The notes under the pieces: model-generated
Seen by the model: the letters and a program-made list of their open reading frames with translations, nothing else
What the model was told of the DNA's origin: nothing
Databases searched by the model: none
In this document: piece after piece, positions 62,148 to 64,000 of the stretch
Numbering within the stretch: position 1 is the stretch's first letter
Layout of the letters: each line of letters opens with the position of its first letter
From: Mayfieldus sp963772265
GTDB lineage: Bacteria > Actinomycetota > Thermoleophilia > Solirubrobacterales > 70-9
Direction: 5' to 3'
NCBI GenBank assembly: GCA_963772265.1
Contig: CAVYWS010000009.1
Location: 62,001 to 126,000, forward strand
Length of the DNA stretch: 64,000 nucleotides
Translations under genes and position numbers: made by a program

Positions 62148-63608
62148 CTAAAGCGGCTCTAAAGACGGCGTAATACGTTCCTCAGTGCCGTCCAGGGGGA
62201 GGCTGACGCGGATCAGCGCCCCGCCCATCGGCGAGCGGCTTGCCCTCACCTCGCCGCCGTGCGATCTCGCAACAGCCCGCACGATCGCAAGGCCGAGGCC
62301 GGTGCCGCCCCCGGCCGCGGTGTCGGCGGGGCCGCTGCCGCGGACGAAGCGATCGAAGACCTGCTCCTGCATCTCCTCCGGGATCCCCGGCCCGTTGTCG
62401 GCGACCTCGACCACCGCCTGGCCTTCCTCGGACTCGAGCCGCAGCTCGATCCTCGATCCATCCGGGGTGTGGCGGACGGCGTTGTCGAGCATGTTGAGGA
62501 CCATCCGGTGAAGCTCATCGGGATTTCCGCGCAGCGGAACCGGATGGCCGTTCTCGAATTCGAGCCGCCGATCCCCGGCGACAGGGGCGACCTCGGCGGC
62601 GGCGTTGCCGACGATCTCGGCCAGGTCGCATTCGGTCCGGCCGCTGATCCGGCCCGCGTCGGCCCGGGCGAGGAGCAGCAGGTCGGCGACCAGCCGGGTC
62701 ATCCGCTGCGACGAGCGAAGCGCCGAGTCGACCATCTCGCGGTCCTCGGACCCCTCTCCGTGAAGCGAGGCCTGGAGCAGCTCGAGGTTGGCGATCACGC
62801 TGGTCAGCGGGGTGCGCAGCTCGTGCGAGGCGTCGGCAACGAACTCGCGCTGCTTCTGCATCGCCTGCTCGCGCTCGGTGCGGGCCGCGTCGAGGGAGCG
62901 CAGCATCTGCTCCAGGGTGCTCGCCAGCTCCCCGACCTCGTCGTCGACCTCGGTTTGAGGCATCCGTCGCGAGGTGTCGCGGGTGCTGGCGATCTCGCCG
63001 GCGGTTGCGGTGAGCGCGGCGATCGGCCGCATCGCGCGGTTGGCGATCGCGAGACCGGCCAGACAGGCGAGCAGGACGGCGCCGAGGACACCGGCGGCGA
63101 TGAAGAGCCAGAGGCGCTCGATCGTCGAGTTGACGTGCTGCTCGCTGCGGGCGTATTGGACGAACCCGGTGACGATTCCGTTCTCGTTCACCACGGCGGC
63201 GGTGACGACGCGCAGCGATCCCTCGTGGACGACACCGGGGCGGGGGAGGCCGAGGGGCGGGGCCCGGTGGGTCTGCTCGAGCAGGTTGCCGTCCCTGTCC
63301 CAGACCCTTACCGCGGCGCCGTTTGGCAGCGCGAAGTCGTCGAGCTCGGGGCCCTCGGGTATCCAGCCGCCGGCGTAGGCCTTGATGTCGAGCTGGCTGG
63401 CGAGCGTTCTCGCCGCCCCGTGCATCTCCTGGTTGAAGTCGTTGCGAATGCGGTCGGTGGCCAGGCGGCCGATCACCGCGGCGAAGACGAGCAGGATCGC
63501 CAGGGTCAGCCCCGCCGAGGCGGCGGCGAGGCGCCAGCGCACCGGCCATGCGCGCGGATTACGGAGCCTCCCCAGCGTCGTTGTCGCCCCCTCCGCACGC
63601 TGGGCCAT
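62148..63608 (-). CDS. Sensor histidine kinase
   Basis: A 486-residue membrane kinase. Membrane helices at about 27-47 and 166-190 flank an extracytoplasmic sensor of ~115 residues. Then HAMP, the HisKA box VADASHELRTPLTS with H262, and the ATPase motifs MVLNMLDNAVRHTP (N), VADNGPGIPEEM (G1) and GGTGLGLAIVRAVARSHGG (G2). The layout resembles actinobacterial MprB/TcrY-type kinases. It is 2 nt downstream of the response regulator gene and should phosphorylate it. Signal unknown. Confidence 0.93.
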   Translation of the reverse strand: MAQRAEGATTTLGRLRNPRAWPVRWRLAAASAGLTLAILLVFAAVIGRLATDRIRNDFNQEMHGAARTLASQLDIKAYAGGWIPEGPELDDFALPNGAAVRVWDRDGNLLEQTHRAPPLGLPRPGVVHEGSLRVVTAAVVNENGIVTGFVQYARSEQHVNSTIERLWLFIAAGVLGAVLLACLAGLAIANRAMRPIAALTATAGEIASTRDTSRRMPQTEVDDEVGELASTLEQMLRSLDAARTEREQAMQKQREFVADASHELRTPLTSVIANLELLQASLHGEGSEDREMVDSALRSSQRMTRLVADLLLLARADAGRISGRTECDLAEIVGNAAAEVAPVAGDRRLEFENGHPVPLRGNPDELHRMVLNMLDNAVRHTPDGSRIELRLESEEGQAVVEVADNGPGIPEEMQEQVFDRFVRGSGPADTAAGGGTGLGLAIVRAVARSHGGEVRASRSPMGGALIRVSLPLDGTEERITPSLEPL

Positions 63609-63610
63609 CG

Positions 63611-64000
63611 CTACTCCTTCAGCACGTAGCCGGCGCCTCGCTTGGTGTGCAGCAGGCGCGCTTCGCCGCCGGACTCCAGCTTGCGGCGAAGGTTGGAGAT
63701 GAAGACGTCGATCGTGTTCGTGGCCGCGGTCGGGTCATAGCCCCAGACCTCATCGAGGAGGCGCTCGCGGGAGACCACCAGGCGCTGGTTTCGCATCAGG
63801 TATTCGAGCAGCTCGAACTCGCGGTTGGTCAGCTCGATCTCGCGGCCGTTGCGCAGGACCTCGCGGGTGTCGGGGTTGAGCTGCAGGTCGCCGACCGACA
63901 GCGAGGCGCTGCCGCGTGGTGGGCGGCGGCGCAGCAGGGCCCGGATCCGAGCCAGAAACTCCTGGCGCTCGAACGGCTTGACCAGGTAGTCATCGGCGCC
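63611..64000 (-). CDS. OmpR-family response regulator, partial (5' end beyond the window)
   Basis: The last 129 residues are present. The receiver's end has the conserved lysine in DDYLVKPFERQEFLARI, followed by the OmpR/PhoB winged-helix effector: LTNREFELLEYLMRNQ, VSRERLLDEVWGYDPTAATN and VFISNLRRKLE, ending GAGYVLKE. It is the DNA-binding partner of the downstream kinase. The phosphorylated Asp lies outside the window. Confidence 0.93.
   Translation of the reverse strand, partial: GADDYLVKPFERQEFLARIRALLRRRPPRGSASLSVGDLQLNPDTREVLRNGREIELTNREFELLEYLMRNQRLVVSRERLLDEVWGYDPTAATNTIDVFISNLRRKLESGGEARLLHTKRGAGYVLKE

Overview
This window is a gene-dense, high-G+C actinobacterial chromosome segment. 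Gene content and order (ruvCAB, a zinc-ribbon protein, fused secDF, recJ, relA; a pyrRBC-carAB-pyrKD operon running into mihF-gmk-rpoZ-coaBC; rimP-nusA-infB-rbfA-nrnA-truB-ribF-rpsO-pnp-dapB-dapA-rnj) suggest the class Thermoleophilia, probably Solirubrobacterales or a relative. The actinobacterial integration host factor mihF, several SnoaL-like proteins and the many TAnnnT boxes 6-9 nt upstream of start codons fit this. The taxonomic call is inference from content, not a search result.

Layout. 1-11.3 kb: Holliday junction resolution (ruvC end, ruvA, ruvB), Sec motor accessory secDF, recJ and the (p)ppGpp enzyme. 11.3-18.2 kb: mostly minus-strand housekeeping genes (two HIT hydrolases, diacylglycerol kinase, metallo-beta-lactamase-fold hydrolase, phosphomannomutase, cupin, CorA) and one plus-strand lipoprotein. 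18.3-21.4 kb: OsmC protein, then a SAM-I riboswitch with an intrinsic terminator in front of threonine synthase and a MoaD/ThiS-like sulfur carrier. 21.4-23.2 kb: a small accessory patch with a truncated IS481-type transposase and a secreted RTX-like protein of lower G+C. 23.4-29 kb: nucleotidyltransferase and dehydratase for a CDP- or NDP-sugar, SRAP, RidA, UspA, an ATP-dependent DNA ligase, SRPBCC and cupin proteins, and tRNA-Arg(CCG). 29-43.5 kb: RNase Z, then the pyrimidine operon under a PyrR-binding loop, mihF, gmk, rpoZ, coaBC, a TPR protein and dtd. 43.5-62 kb: translation and RNA-decay genes with lysine/DAP synthesis genes, interrupted by an AbiEi-DUF559 gene between 37-bp perfect direct repeats. 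62-64 kb: a minus-strand two-component system, its regulator cut by the window edge.

Genes are tightly coupled: start and stop codons commonly overlap by 4 nt (ATGA/GTGA/TTGA) within operons, and four convergent pairs share a 4-nt YTAR double stop. The strongest anomaly is a set of at least 20 single-base frameshifts between about 9.4 and 48.8 kb that hit indispensable genes (relA, pyrC, carA, carB, gmk, ligase, RNase Z). Every one that can be resolved is an extra base (+1). This points to insertion-type sequence error, or less likely to a systematic recoding phenomenon. Coordinates of affected genes span the full reconstructed frame. Other points of interest are an in-frame PNPase-M16 peptidase fusion, the SAM-riboswitch/threonine synthase/sulfur-carrier operon, the direct-repeat-bounded DUF559 cassette, and a Cys3His knuckle in NusA.
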